DNA of 64,000 nucleotides from Desulfoprunum benzoelyticum (GCF_014201505.1 NZ_JACHEO010000012.1:1-64000), one strand, 5' to 3'. Positions 1 to 8,508 are shown, numbered from the stretch's first letter. Notes: generated by a model not told the origin, from the sequence alone. A program made the numbers and translations.

Positions 1-143
1 GGTTGTTCTGAGAGAGTACCTTACCATGGTTGGTAGGACAGATAGAGTCCCATCACGGATAAATCTGTCGAGGCTGAGTTTCAGTGGTAATCAGAAAAAA
101 AATTGCCATTCCGGTGCGTTCGCCGATCAAAGAGGGTGAAAAA

Positions 144-566
144 ATGAATACAGATAAACTGGTTGGTGCATGGACACTCATATCTTCCATTCAATCTCGA
201 AATAATGTCATATCCCGAACCTTTGGTGATCCACCGTCGGGACAGATTCAGTACACGAACGATGGTCGCATGTCGGCCTTTTTAATGGATCCAGATTGGG
301 CACGAACCGGAAAGAATGCGGTGGAGGAGTCTGACAGATTTTTTGCTTACGCAGGACGATGGGAGCTTGACGGAAATAAGGTAAGCCATTTTATCGAATT
401 CTGCTCGGCTCCGACGAAAATTGGCACGACCTTTGTCCGTAATTTGAATTTTCTAAGTGAAAATGAAATAGAACTTACGACAGAACGTGAAACTACTAAA
501 TCAGGGAATGTCTACGAAACAAAACTTATCTGGAGACGGCACGTTTTATCAAAAAATGTGGTATAA
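144..566 (+). CDS. Lipocalin-like domain protein (140 aa)
   Basis: Small soluble protein with the pattern of the lipocalin-like family of ligand-binding beta-barrels: it opens with KLVGAWTLIS, has the mid-protein GQIQYTNDGRMSAFL strand pair and a YAGRWELDG turn. There is no signal peptide, so it is probably cytoplasmic. The start chosen is the ATG at 144 behind AGAGGGTG; an in-frame ATG at 84 would add 20 basic residues and has no ribosome site. Bases are visibly AT-richer than in most of the window. The ligand cannot be predicted. Family assignment is by sequence pattern only. Confidence 0.75.
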   Translation: MNTDKLVGAWTLISSIQSRNNVISRTFGDPPSGQIQYTNDGRMSAFLMDPDWARTGKNAVEESDRFFAYAGRWELDGNKVSHFIEFCSAPTKIGTTFVRNLNFLSENEIELTTERETTKSGNVYETKLIWRRHVLSKNVV

Positions 567-619
567 TGATCTGCGACATTGTATGGATCAGTGAACCTTG
601 AATTCAGGAATTTGACAGC

Positions 620-910
620 ATGAATGTGTTTGTATTGTTTCTATTATCGTTCATCGGAACACTTCCATTAGTATTTCTTTGTTTTTTCTCCATTGCACTT
701 GTATTTAACAGGAAAATTGTTCCCAAAAAGGTGCTTCTTATCTGGTTCCTGTTCACCTGGATCATTGCAACCATCTTTACAGCGATGATGGGACCGCTCA
801 ACCCATCTCCTTTTTTGGCCCCTATCGTACTGTCTGCTGTGGTCAATAGTTGGCTGTATTTTAGCCATCGCGACGGTAAGAAAAAAACTTTCCTGTCGAA
901 GCGGACGTGA
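620..910 (+). CDS. Small integral membrane protein, unrecognised (96 aa)
   Basis: Three hydrophobic segments (about residues 2-28, 38-58 and 63-82) and a basic C-terminal tail (HRDGKKKTFLSKRT) predict a small inner-membrane protein with a positively charged cytoplasmic end. It follows the lipocalin-like gene by 53 bases in the same direction and shares its AT-rich composition, so the two may be co-transcribed. The ribosome site is weak (AGGA about 11 bases before ATG). I do not recognise a family. Confidence 0.5.
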   Translation: MNVFVLFLLSFIGTLPLVFLCFFSIALVFNRKIVPKKVLLIWFLFTWIIATIFTAMMGPLNPSPFLAPIVLSAVVNSWLYFSHRDGKKKTFLSKRT

Positions 911-1012
911 GCCTCAGCCAGGAAAATCATCTCGCCTGCGACGCAACGGTCATCTGTCTGTACTACACAGACTGCACCGGGGCTGTCGTTGCTTGAGTCG
1001 TTGCTGTTGCGG

Positions 1013-1324
1013 TCAGCCCACCAGACGCAACAGATATACAGTCAGCACGCCGCTGAACATCGTCAGCAGCAAGCGCCGTGTGCCCATATAGACGGCCAGA
1101 CATGCCACTACCCCGACCACACCCTGCCAACCACTGTGAACCGCGCTGGGAACGACCAGCGACACCAGAATGGTCCCCGGCAGCGCATCGAGAAACATCC
1201 GCAGCGGGCCGGTGCGTGGCAGCCGGTCCGCCAGCAGGAGCCCACCGAAACGGAAGCAATACGTGATAAGCGAAGCGGCAATGATTGCCGCAGGCCCATT
1301 TTCAATAAACAGATTGGCTGACAT
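1013..1324 (-). CDS. azlD: AzlD-type branched-chain amino acid exporter, small subunit
   Basis: A 103-residue membrane protein with four hydrophobic stretches and the AzlD signature near the start (ITYCFRFGGLLLADRLP), followed by FLDALPGTILVSLVVPSAV. AzlD pairs with AzlC to form a branched-chain amino acid exporter in the inner membrane. It lies 14 bases downstream of azlC on the same strand, the usual two-gene order. Length is normal for the family. The transported substrate is known for only a few members, so it is inferred here. Confidence 0.85.
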   Translation of the reverse strand: MSANLFIENGPAAIIAASLITYCFRFGGLLLADRLPRTGPLRMFLDALPGTILVSLVVPSAVHSGWQGVVGVVACLAVYMGTRRLLLTMFSGVLTVYLLRLVG

Positions 1325-1338
1325 GCGCTTGGCTCCCG

Positions 1339-2058
1339 TTACCGCTTCTGTAATCGCAGATATTCAATGACGCCGGCAACCATCGCCCCACCCACGCCGC
1401 CGATGACAATGTACCACTTTCCGGGAAGGAATTTTTCGCTCACCAGCGCCAGGACGATAGCGGCGGCCCACGGTAGCCCATCGTTCCTTCCCCGCCACAG
1501 GCTCAGAGTCAAGGCGGCGAAGACCGCGACGAAGGCGAAATCCAGCGCGTATTTTTCGGGCTGGGTGATGAAACTGCCGAGCAGATTTCCCCCAAGCGTG
1601 CCGCAGGACCAGGCGCAGAGCAGCAGCAACCCGCCGCCGAAGAGAAAATAGGGGTTGGTGCCGTTCTTTCGATGCTCGGCAATCGTCACCGCCCAGTTCT
1701 CGTCGGCGACCAGATGCATCAGCAGCGCCTTGCGCCACAGCGAATGGCCGGCGAAGACCGGATGCAGCGAGGCGCCGATCAGCAGATAGCGCAGATTGAT
1801 GATGAAGACGGCCATCGCGACGGCCATGACCGACAGCGGCGCCTGCCACATATCGACCATCACGAATTGTGCCGAACCGGCAAACATCAGGACATTCATC
1901 GCCGACATCTCGGCCCAGGTCACGCCTTTCTGGGCACTGAGGACACCAAGGACCCCGCCGTAGGTGACGGCGCTGACCGCGAGAGGGATATTGGCCATCG
2001 CCCCTCGGTACATGCTGGTGGAAATCGATGCATTCTGTATCGATATGATATCGCTCAT
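1339..2058 (-). CDS. azlC: AzlC-type branched-chain amino acid exporter, large subunit
   Basis: A 239-residue polytopic membrane protein. Family motifs include the N-terminal RGAMANIPLAVSAVTYGGVLG, the LMFAGSAQFVMV helix, and INLRYLLIGASLHP followed by a DENWAV loop. AzlC is the channel-forming partner of AzlD. The start is placed at the ATG at 2058, seven bases after GGAGGT; an upstream in-frame ATG at 2094 has no such site. The gene stands first in the azlCD pair and is preceded by a long stretch without convincing genes. Confidence 0.88.
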   Translation of the reverse strand: MSDIISIQNASISTSMYRGAMANIPLAVSAVTYGGVLGVLSAQKGVTWAEMSAMNVLMFAGSAQFVMVDMWQAPLSVMAVAMAVFIINLRYLLIGASLHPVFAGHSLWRKALLMHLVADENWAVTIAEHRKNGTNPYFLFGGGLLLLCAWSCGTLGGNLLGSFITQPEKYALDFAFVAVFAALTLSLWRGRNDGLPWAAAIVLALVSEKFLPGKWYIVIGGVGGAMVAGVIEYLRLQKR

Positions 2059-2818
2059 AATAACCTCCGTATTTCCCAGGAGATGGATTTGCAAACAGGA
2101 TTATCAGACATGTATCGCCAACCTTGGATTTTACACCATATGACAGATTAGTGCAGAGTCAGATTCGACTCTTTGATACCGGCAGAGGTTGCCGGCGGCC
2201 GGCGGCCAACGATCGTTGGCGTTCCCTCTTCGCGGTGCGATCCTGACAGATCTTCCCCATTTTTCCTGATGCGCGGATCTCGATAGCGGCGCTCTTGTGC
2301 CAACCAGGATTGATTTGCCGTTTGCCTGCCGTACTGAGGAGTTACCTGTCCTGACGCCGGATCGTGGCCATCCCCAGGCACGTTACAGGAGGAGGACTGA
2401 ACCCCGACGTCCGTCGCAACGAGCCGAAATCCTCTGCCAGAAACAAAAATACACAACTGCAAAGACTCATCTTCCTGATATATTTCTGCTTTGTACCGTT
2501 TGCCGGCAAGGTGTTTTCGATTTGAGTGGTTAAAAAAGTAAATCAAATTACAATGAAATATCAGCAGTGGACGGGATTCGGCCCGGCCGATATCACATCA
2601 CGCTTCCATATCGGCCGTATAGACCAATCATGCCGCACACTCCAGCTGATCACGGCACATTTTGATATCCATTAAAATATCGGACACCTTAGACAGAGTG
2701 CGAAATCTTTGACCAAGGTCCGCATCGGTCAAAATTTCAGAAATCAGGGACAGGCTGCAGGTTCAATCTTTTGTGGCGTTGTCCCGAGAGTATCGCCGAA
2801 CCAGAAATGAGGTTTCCT
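2059..2818. other. Intergenic stretch, no convincing gene
   Basis: About 760 bases between the divergent azlC and ferredoxin-nitroreductase genes. Open frames here (for example 2148-2546 minus) have no ribosome site and no family-like sequence. Visible structure includes a perfect 16-base palindrome GCCAACGATCGTTGGC at 2205-2220 beside a GCCGGC-rich run, an AT-rich patch around 2520-2560, and the inverted repeat at 2708-2733 listed separately. It could hold promoters for both flanking genes, but I see no clear -35/-10 pair. Confidence 0.5.
2708..2733. promoter_or_regulatory. Inverted repeat TTTGACC-N12-GGTCAAA
   Basis: Perfect seven-base arms TTTGACC (2708-2714) and GGTCAAA (2727-2733), with further A/T symmetry outside, ending 85 bases before the ferredoxin-nitroreductase start. 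The arm length and separation fit a dimeric regulator site. No regulator gene lies next to it. Role as an operator is inference. Confidence 0.35.
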
Positions 2819-3640
2819 ATGAGCATGCTGATCATCGACCAGAAAAAATGCGCCCAGGATGGCCTGTGCGCCGCCGACTGCCCGATGGGGATCATTCACT
2901 TCGAGGGGAAAGGCCACTTCCCGGAGATTGCGGCCGCCAACGAAGCCGCGTGTATCCGCTGCGGCCACTGCGTTGCGGTTTGTCCGCACGGCGCCCTGGA
3001 TCACTCCGAGGTGCCGTTGGCCTCGTGTACGGCCCTCGACGAAGCGCTCGTCATATCATCGGCTCAGGCCGATCAATTCCTCCGCTCACGGCGCTCGATC
3101 CGGCAGTTCAAGAACAAGCCGGTGGAACGGACCACAATGCAGCGGTTGATCGAGACCGCCCGCTATGCTCCGTCGGCCAGCAATGCCCGACTGGTGGAGT
3201 GGCTGGTCATCGACGATCGGCAACGGCTGGAGGCGATCTCCGCCAAGGTTATCGACTGGATGGGCTCCTTGCTGCAGGACCCCAAAGCGACGGTGATGCC
3301 CTACTATCAAGTGCTGGTGAACGCCTGGGATGCCGGCGTCGATTCAATCCTGCGCTCCGCTCCCTGCCTGGTTACAGCGATGGCCAAGGGCCCTGAATCC
3401 GTCCGCCTTATCGATGTCACCCTGGCCCTCAGTTACCTGGAACTGGCCGCTCCCAAATATGGGCTGGGAACATGCTGGGCCGGGCTGCTGCAGGGAGCGA
3501 TGCTCGCCAACCCCGCCCTGAAGCAGGCAGTGGGCATTCCACGCGACTACCCGTATCATTTTCCGCTGATGATCGGCTACTCCAAGGTCCGATATTACCG
3601 CCTGCCGGAGCGCAAACCGCCGGTGATCCATTGGGGTTGA
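2819..3640 (+). CDS. Ferredoxin-nitroreductase fusion flavoprotein
   Basis: A 273-residue protein: N-terminal 2[4Fe-4S] ferredoxin domain (about residues 1-62) fused to an FMN nitroreductase domain (about 80-265; RSRRSIRQFKNKPV, ARYAPSASN and GLGTCWAGL motifs). Such fusions pass electrons from the Fe-S clusters to FMN for reducing nitro or quinone-like substrates in anaerobes. Cluster II cysteines are C45, C48, C51 and C21. In cluster I the second ligand is Asp14 rather than Cys (C11, D14, C17, with C55). The start at 2819 is set by GAGGTT five bases before it; ATG at 2807 and 2825 are alternatives. The substrate is unknown. Confidence 0.88.
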   Translation: MSMLIIDQKKCAQDGLCAADCPMGIIHFEGKGHFPEIAAANEAACIRCGHCVAVCPHGALDHSEVPLASCTALDEALVISSAQADQFLRSRRSIRQFKNKPVERTTMQRLIETARYAPSASNARLVEWLVIDDRQRLEAISAKVIDWMGSLLQDPKATVMPYYQVLVNAWDAGVDSILRSAPCLVTAMAKGPESVRLIDVTLALSYLELAAPKYGLGTCWAGLLQGAMLANPALKQAVGIPRDYPYHFPLMIGYSKVRYYRLPERKPPVIHWG

Positions 3641-3780
3641 GATCCGGAGGACATACCAGCCGTACAAATCAGGGCCGCTCCGGTTTATTCCAGGATCAAG
3701 ATCCATGGGTCGGATCCCCCTGTTGCTGTTGCAGCCCCTTGCCTGGGATGTGGCTCATCAAAGTTCCCTGCATTGATAGA

Positions 3781-3797
3781 GCTGACCTTGGCTCAGC
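3781..3797 (+). terminator. Small hairpin after the nitroreductase gene
   Basis: GCTGA at 3781-3785 pairs with TCAGC at 3793-3797 around a seven-base loop, followed by ACTTTTC. The short stem and broken T run make it a weak terminator candidate; it lies about 140 bases after the upstream stop and 40 bases before the next gene. Confidence 0.3.
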
Positions 3798-3837
3798 ACT
3801 TTTCACAACCCTCAAAATTTTTAACCGGGTAACGACA

Positions 3838-4275
3838 ATGAACTCGATCACCTCAAAAACTCCTGTTTTCCTGCTGGCATTGGTCATCGTCCTTTATTGC
3901 GGAGTGCTGCCCGGTATCCCCGGCGGCCTCGTCAACCCCGACACCGCACTTGCCGACAAGGATGATAACATAGAATACCCCCGGAATGGGGATGGCTGGA
4001 AAGATACCCGGGACAACAATGAATATTATCAGGAAATGAACCAACTCGATGTCGAAAGAGATCGTGAACGTAACAAGCTGGAACAAGAGTATAACCGTGA
4101 GTTGGAAGGGATAAATCAAGAATTTCAACGCGATATCGCCGAAGAGGACGATCCGGCGGCGGCTGAGGAAAAATATCGGGAAAAACGCGATGACCTCGAA
4201 TTCAAATTCGAAGAAAAACAACAGCAGCTTTCAGAGTGGTATGAGGAAAAAGCGGCTGAAATCGAGGGACGATGA
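3838..4275 (+). CDS. Exported charged coiled-coil protein, unrecognised (145 aa)
   Basis: An N-terminal signal peptide (hydrophobic core about residues 9-24, cleavage probably near Ala-Leu-Ala around residue 39) is followed by a very charged, helix-forming segment of about 90 residues rich in E, K, R and Q, with heptad-like spacing (KLEQEYNRELEGINQEF). A DDNIEYPRNGDGWKDT stretch precedes the helix. It is likely a periplasmic coiled coil. It lies upstream of the exported CreA-like gene, with about 90 bases between them. I do not recognise a family, and no catalytic motif is visible. Confidence 0.65.
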   Translation: MNSITSKTPVFLLALVIVLYCGVLPGIPGGLVNPDTALADKDDNIEYPRNGDGWKDTRDNNEYYQEMNQLDVERDRERNKLEQEYNRELEGINQEFQRDIAEEDDPAAAEEKYREKRDDLEFKFEEKQQQLSEWYEEKAAEIEGR

Positions 4276-4366
4276 TTGCAGCCGATTCTGTGGCGACGGG
4301 CATCAAACTGGCTGTCGTGACGCCTGTACCCACGCCCGGAGAGGAGCAAGAAACACGAGGAGCTAT

Positions 4367-4840
4367 ATGAGAAATCCAGTGAAGGCAGTGGTGCTCAATC
4401 TTTTCCTGCTGCTTGCCGGACCCAGTCTGGTCCCGGCCGAAGATCTGGGATGCCTGGACACGACGTTCAAGTTGTTGAGCCCCAACGATTCGGTCTGCGT
4501 CTCGGCGTTCGAGGACCCGAAGGTGGCCGGTGTCACCTGCCATATCAGCCAGGCCCGAAAAGGTGGTTGGGCCAGTGTGGTCGGTCTCACCGAAGACCCT
4601 TCACGTTTTTCCATCGCCTGCCGGCAGACCGGACCTGTTACGCTGCCTGCCAAGTTGCCGGCCCAGCAGAATGTCTTCAGCGAGAAGACCAGCGCTTTCT
4701 TCAAGAACACCAAGGTCATCCGGATGTTCGACAAAAAGCACAACACCCTGGTCTACCTGGCCATCAGCAAGAGAGTGATCGAAGGAAGCCCCGACAACGC
4801 CATCTCCACAGTGCCCATTATGCCTTGGGGCGGCAAGTAG
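4367..4840 (+). CDS. creA: CreA family exported protein
   Basis: A 157-residue protein with a signal peptide (residues 1-24, ending VPAEDLG) and the CreA family pattern: DSVCVSAFEDPKVAGVTCHIS, then SIACRQTGP and FKNTKVIRMFDKKHNTLVYL. CreA proteins are conserved small periplasmic proteins of unknown biochemical function. Length is normal. The start is set by CGAGGAG seven bases upstream of ATG 4367. It is followed by two hairpins, the second with a T run, so the transcript probably ends here. Confidence 0.9.
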   Translation: MRNPVKAVVLNLFLLLAGPSLVPAEDLGCLDTTFKLLSPNDSVCVSAFEDPKVAGVTCHISQARKGGWASVVGLTEDPSRFSIACRQTGPVTLPAKLPAQQNVFSEKTSAFFKNTKVIRMFDKKHNTLVYLAISKRVIEGSPDNAISTVPIMPWGGK

Positions 4841-4870
4841 TGCAGGGACGGGAATCAATCTCCCACCAAC

Positions 4871-4941
4871 ACACAATCCCTTATTGTGCACCTACCGACT
4901 CGCCCAATCCCCATCGATACTGCCGACCGGGCGAGCTTTTT
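4871..4941 (+). terminator. Tandem terminator hairpins after creA
   Basis: Hairpin one: CACAAT-CCCTT-ATTGTG at 4871-4887. Hairpin two: CTCGCCC at 4899-4905 pairs with GGGCGAG at 4929-4935, followed by CTTTTT to 4941. The second looks like an intrinsic terminator for the rightward creA transcript. It lies between creA and the convergent histidine kinase gene. Confidence 0.65.
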
Positions 4942-5030
4942 CGGGCAAAGCCATAAACTCTTCCTGTCGCAACCTGACCGGCATTTCTGGAACACGACCC
5001 GTCCCATCCGTAGATACCGGTACAACCTCA

Positions 5031-6089
5031 TTATTCTTTGGGAAGAGTGAAGACAAAATTAGGATGCCCCCCCGGGGAATCCTCGTACCACAGATCTCCC
5101 CCGTGACGCCGTACAAGCTCACGGATGACAGGTAATCCAATCCCAGTGCTGGACTCGCTCTCATACATTTCAAATATCGATTTTCTCTTCTCCTCGGGAA
5201 TTGATTGACCGCTATTGAAAACGTTGAGTTGATACATCTCCCCTTTGTCCTCAAAACCGTAGGCAATGACTCCCCCTCTTGGGGTATACCGTATAGCGTT
5301 GGAAAGAAGATTTCGATAAACGATCACGAGCCAATTCTTGTTGGCGGAGATGAAAATCTTATCACCTGGTATGCCACCGAGCCGATTGTCGATCAAAATC
5401 TCGCCATTCTCGATTTCCTGTGAAAACTCCTCAAGAAGAGGATCTATGATATCCTCCCGGAGATCGAGTTTTTCTTTCCTGCCAACTCGAGTGGAATTCA
5501 TCACGCATGATTTGGTCAAATATTCCCCGACAATTTTCTCGAGTTTCACCATGCGGTTGAAGACATCGTTGAGCGTCTGCTTCACGCTTTCGCTCACCTC
5601 TCCAAATCTTCCCCTTGACAACAACTTGATGGTTGAAGCAATTGACACGATCGGCGATCGCATATCGTGCGTTGCTATCGAAAGCATTTGCAAGATATGG
5701 TGTTCCAGATTTTTTCGTTTAGAGATATTTCGGGAAATTCCAATCACTCCGATAATCTCTCCGCTGGTATGTTTCCACGGAAATTTAGAGACTGAAACCC
5801 AGGTGTGGGATCCGTCCGGACGAGTCAGTTCTTCCTCCTTGTCCAGAATCGCCTCACCTGTCTCCATAACGAATATTTCATCATCACGGCATCGTATGGC
5901 CTCATCTTGGGGAAGAAAATCAAAATCGGTTTTCCCGATCATATCCTCCCACCGCACCCCTGATCTCCTTGCCTTGGACTCGCTCACCAGGACAAATCTT
6001 CCGTCCATATCCTTGAAGAATATGGAATCTTCTGTATGGCGCAACAGCGCCATCATCTCCGGGCACCTTTGGCTGAAATTATTTGCCAT
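5031..6089 (-). CDS. PAS-domain sensor histidine kinase, orphan
   Basis: A 352-residue soluble kinase with no membrane segment. One PAS/PAC domain (about residues 15-125; IFFKDMDGRFVLVSESKA, then ISRNISKRK) precedes a HisKA domain with phosphoacceptor His141 (MLSIATHDMRSPI) and a HATPase domain (RNLLSNAIRYTPRGG, then STGIGLPVIRELVRRHGG). The G1 box reads FNSGQSI, with Asn where many kinases have Asp, so ATP binding deserves a check. The start at 6089 is set by GGAGGTG; the longer frame to 6134 is less likely. No response regulator is adjacent, so its partner is unknown. Its bases are AT-richer than most of the window. Confidence 0.9.
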   Translation of the reverse strand: MANNFSQRCPEMMALLRHTEDSIFFKDMDGRFVLVSESKARRSGVRWEDMIGKTDFDFLPQDEAIRCRDDEIFVMETGEAILDKEEELTRPDGSHTWVSVSKFPWKHTSGEIIGVIGISRNISKRKNLEHHILQMLSIATHDMRSPIVSIASTIKLLSRGRFGEVSESVKQTLNDVFNRMVKLEKIVGEYLTKSCVMNSTRVGRKEKLDLREDIIDPLLEEFSQEIENGEILIDNRLGGIPGDKIFISANKNWLVIVYRNLLSNAIRYTPRGGVIAYGFEDKGEMYQLNVFNSGQSIPEEKRKSIFEMYESESSTGIGLPVIRELVRRHGGDLWYEDSPGGHPNFVFTLPKE

Positions 6090-6733
6090 GCCTGTGCACC
6101 TCCGTAAAGAAGGATAAAGTGGCCGATGTACCACCGCTTTCCAGGAGAGTTTTCAAAATCGGTTCACCTTGCAAGCAAGATATAATTCGTTCTTCCCCAA
6201 GGCGTGCAGACAAAAATTCTCTGTGTTTTTTCGCTGCCGACTTCCCGGTCGTTATCCACCAACTGCAATCCAACGAGGCATTCTCTTCAAAAGTATATGT
6301 TGCGATATCGGAATATGGAAACAGAAACGCGCACCAGACAATGATAAAAACTCTGCACTTGCAAGGTCCCCTCAATATGCCGACAACCGGGGTCATTCGT
6401 TACGGCATTTCTCGCCAGTTCACATGATCTTCATGCCATTTCCTTCAGCCCGGCGATGTCCCTGCCGGATATGCCATGTTATACCTGTCAGATACCTAAC
6501 ATAGCTGATTTTCTGCTCATCTGGCAAGAAAAGGCATTGCAGTTCCTGCCACTGACACATATTGACAACACGGCAACCTCCCCTTAACTTCTCAGAAAGA
6601 CAGCCTGTTTCTCCCGACAGATGTGTTGATTTTTGAAATTTGATCTGCAAAAGCCAGACTGCCGGGAGCCTCCCGGAATTCCGGGAGTGAAGGAAAGAGG
6701 CTGTCGAACAACTCAAACATATGGAGGCTACCC
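6090..6733. other. Intergenic stretch with no confident gene
   Basis: About 640 bases between the kinase start and the small Cys-rich gene. One minus-strand frame (6079-6396) runs into and overlaps the kinase start by 11 bases and could be a coupled upstream gene or a lost N-terminal extension, but it has no good start or recognisable domain. The 18-base palindrome at 6670-6687 is listed separately. Otherwise I see nothing convincing. Confidence 0.4.
6670..6687. promoter_or_regulatory. Perfect 18-base palindrome before the Cys-rich gene
   Basis: CTCCCGGAATTCCGGGAG reads the same on both strands and ends 46 bases before the start of the eight-cysteine protein at 6734. With no loop bases it is more like a dimeric operator than a terminator. 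No known consensus is recognised. Confidence 0.4.
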
Positions 6734-6946
6734 ATGACCTATACATGTCAAAACTGCGGTGTTACGGCAAAAGAACGCAGCAAACTCTGTAATCCGGCAA
6801 ACGAAATCGAACTCGAAAATGCATGTGCCGTTACTGCGGAGAAAGTTTGCAGCGAAAAAATCGATGAAATCAAATTTTCCTGCGATGCCTGCGGCAGCGT
6901 TTCGGCATCCTCGGATAATCTGTGCGTCCCGATCGAAATCAGATGA
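6734..6946 (+). CDS. Eight-cysteine small protein, copy 1 (70 aa)
   Basis: A 70-residue acidic protein with cysteines at 5, 8, 19, 31, 39, 50, 53 and 64. It is internally duplicated: CQNCGVTAKERSKLCNP (5-21) and CDACGSVSASSDNLCVP (50-66) share the pattern CxxCG-x9-LCxP. The spacing suggests two rubredoxin- or zinc-ribbon-like metal knuckles. A full-length paralogue lies at 12838-13050 with all eight cysteines in the same positions. GGAGG lies eight bases before ATG 6734. A palindrome lies just upstream and a strong terminator just downstream, so it is probably transcribed alone. Metal binding is inferred and the function is unknown. Confidence 0.8.
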   Translation: MTYTCQNCGVTAKERSKLCNPANEIELENACAVTAEKVCSEKIDEIKFSCDACGSVSASSDNLCVPIEIR

Positions 6947-6960
6947 ATTACAACAAGGGG

Positions 6961-7005
6961 ATGGACGGTGATCGTGCAATCCCCGGATCTCCGTCCATTC
7001 TTTTT
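6961..7005 (+). terminator. Intrinsic terminator after Cys-rich copy 1
   Basis: ATGGACGG at 6961-6968 pairs with CCGTCCAT at 6991-6998, followed by TCTTTTT. It begins 15 bases after the stop codon of the eight-cysteine gene, a typical intrinsic terminator position. Confidence 0.7.
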
Positions 7006-7601
7006 CCAACTCCCCTTTCCGAGACGGGAACGGGAAGATGCACCGTTTCCCCGAGTTCACCAACCTCTTCCGCCAAGGGCTCTCCGGTCGCTGTCGCTAC
7101 TGGAACCAGATCAAAAACCGGCCTTACCTGCACCTGCAGCAAGATCAGCAATGCGCTTGCCAATCTTGTTCCGAAAACCCCTCCCCCTTTGATTCGGCAT
7201 TCGGCGCGCCGAATACCTCGTAACCTGACAACACCTTGAACCCAGACGGCGCAACACGTTTCAACCCTCCCGTTTTTTTCTTTTTATAACAATAGGTTAA
7301 ATTCACATACTATTTTTCCTTGCGAAAGTCGCCCATCAACTGTTAGGTAATGGTGCTGACTGTGATCTCCAAACTCTTCCAGGCCCAGGACCGCTCTCTT
7401 CCCTTTCCGCCCCTTCCTGGCATCGCGGTTCAGCATGTGCCGGCAAAAAACAATCAGGCACCTCCGCCATTCGATCTCATCGACGCTCCTGCGCAGAGGC
7501 TGTTTGCTGAAATTTTTTTGGAATCAATTTGTATACGGTGAGGTAAAAAACCAGTTCTGTACGTGCACGCCCGAAGTAGACCACCAAAAAAGGAGGGTTG
7601 A
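7006..7601. other. Intergenic stretch with one weak small frame
   Basis: A frame at 7038-7223 (plus) starts with ATG seven bases after a CGGGAA run. It would encode 61 residues with a CACQSC motif near residue 40. It might be a small real gene, but no homology is recognised and support is weak. An AT-rich run at 7270-7320 could carry a promoter, without a clear -35/-10 pair. I see nothing else convincing. Confidence 0.35.
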
Positions 7602-7847
7602 ATGATCCAGATTATCGACCATGTCGGGGAAAGATATCTGTGTCCGGTTACGCAAAAAACAGAGACCGTTTTGATTCAGCAAATAACCACCAAACCGAAG
7701 GTGGTGGAGATCCGGAAAGAGCATATTTACCCGATTGCCAAAAACTTCGAATACTGCTCCGGGCTTGACGTCTGCGGGGTAATGACAATCCATGGCGATG
7801 GCCTCACGTTTTCATGGGAACTGTGTCCATTGAAGGCAAGCCTGTAA
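7602..7847 (+). CDS. Small Cys-containing protein, unrecognised (81 aa)
   Basis: The start is well supported by AAAGGAGGG immediately upstream of ATG 7602. The 81-residue product has cysteines in YLCPVTQK, EYCSGLDVCG and WELCP, and a beta-rich central part (ETVLIQQITTKPKVVEIR). No signal peptide or membrane segment is visible. It is followed by a compact terminator, so it is probably a single-gene unit. I do not recognise a family; metal binding is possible but unproven. Confidence 0.6.
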   Translation: MIQIIDHVGERYLCPVTQKTETVLIQQITTKPKVVEIRKEHIYPIAKNFEYCSGLDVCGVMTIHGDGLTFSWELCPLKASL

Positions 7848-7881
7848 CGGGAGATCCTGACGCAACCGGTAGTGCAACCGC

Positions 7882-7900
7882 CCTGATGCGATCAGGTTTT
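7882..7900 (+). terminator. Intrinsic terminator after the 81-aa gene
   Basis: CCTGAT-GCG-ATCAGG hairpin (7882-7896) followed by TTTT, starting 35 bases after the stop codon of the upstream small gene. Confidence 0.65.
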
Positions 7901-8508
7901 CCCGGTCCCGGAATCCAGCCCGGAAGAGAGAGCCCACCCTGCTGATTTCGTACCCCGGGGAACAGCGATATCCATGGCGTCAACGTCCTGTTGGGGGCAA
8001 GGTCTGAAACACCTCGCCCGCAACAACTTGAAAGAGCCGTCGCTTGTATTTCCAGTTCCGGCAATCGCTGCCTCATGGCTCGCTGTTTCCCCCTTCAACC
8101 CACGCGAATATATCCGCTGCCGGCGCGAACACGGCCAACCCACCACCATCCCTGCGCCCGGGCAACCTCGGACGGGCAAGACCCATTTCGGACGGGCCTT
8201 GCGGATCGATTCCGGCAACGCCCGCTGTCGGCACCTGGTCGACCGCGCCAAGTAAAACATCGGCGACACCGTCGATGCATCCTTTGAATGTGATACCCAA
8301 AGTTCATGGATGGACTCCTTCACTTCACCGGGGGAAGGACTTATACTGTTCTGTATCTTCTGGAGAGACGGATAGTGGCAGATAAAGGTTTTTTGCTGTG
8401 ACCATAGCAATTTACCGTTGATCGCCAATCGGGCCATTGGATTGTTCTCATCTGATAAAACTCCACATCCAATGGAATAGACGCTCAAACCATGAGGGAG
8501 GAAGATAC
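7901..8508. other. Intergenic stretch, no convincing gene
   Basis: About 600 bases before sodC. Several overlapping frames of 90-200 codons exist on both strands (the longest 7892-8488 minus), but none has a ribosome site or family-like protein sequence. They look like chance frames in GC-rich DNA. The sodC promoter should lie near 8400-8500, where AT content rises, but I cannot name its boxes. Confidence 0.45.

Noticed and set aside
422..437. TGGCACGACCTTTGTC, resembling a sigma-54 promoter
   Set aside because: It lies inside the lipocalin-like coding region and has TTGT rather than TTGC at -12.
2148..2546. 132-codon minus-strand frame upstream of azlC
   Set aside because: No start signal, and the sequence lacks family-like segments; treated as chance.
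6079..6396. 105-codon frame overlapping the start of the PAS kinase
   Set aside because: It could be a coupled gene, but has no good start and no recognisable domain; kept only as a note in the intergenic entry.
7892..8488. 198-codon minus-strand frame
   Set aside because: No ribosome site, no domain-like sequence, and it is covered by equally long frames on the other strand.
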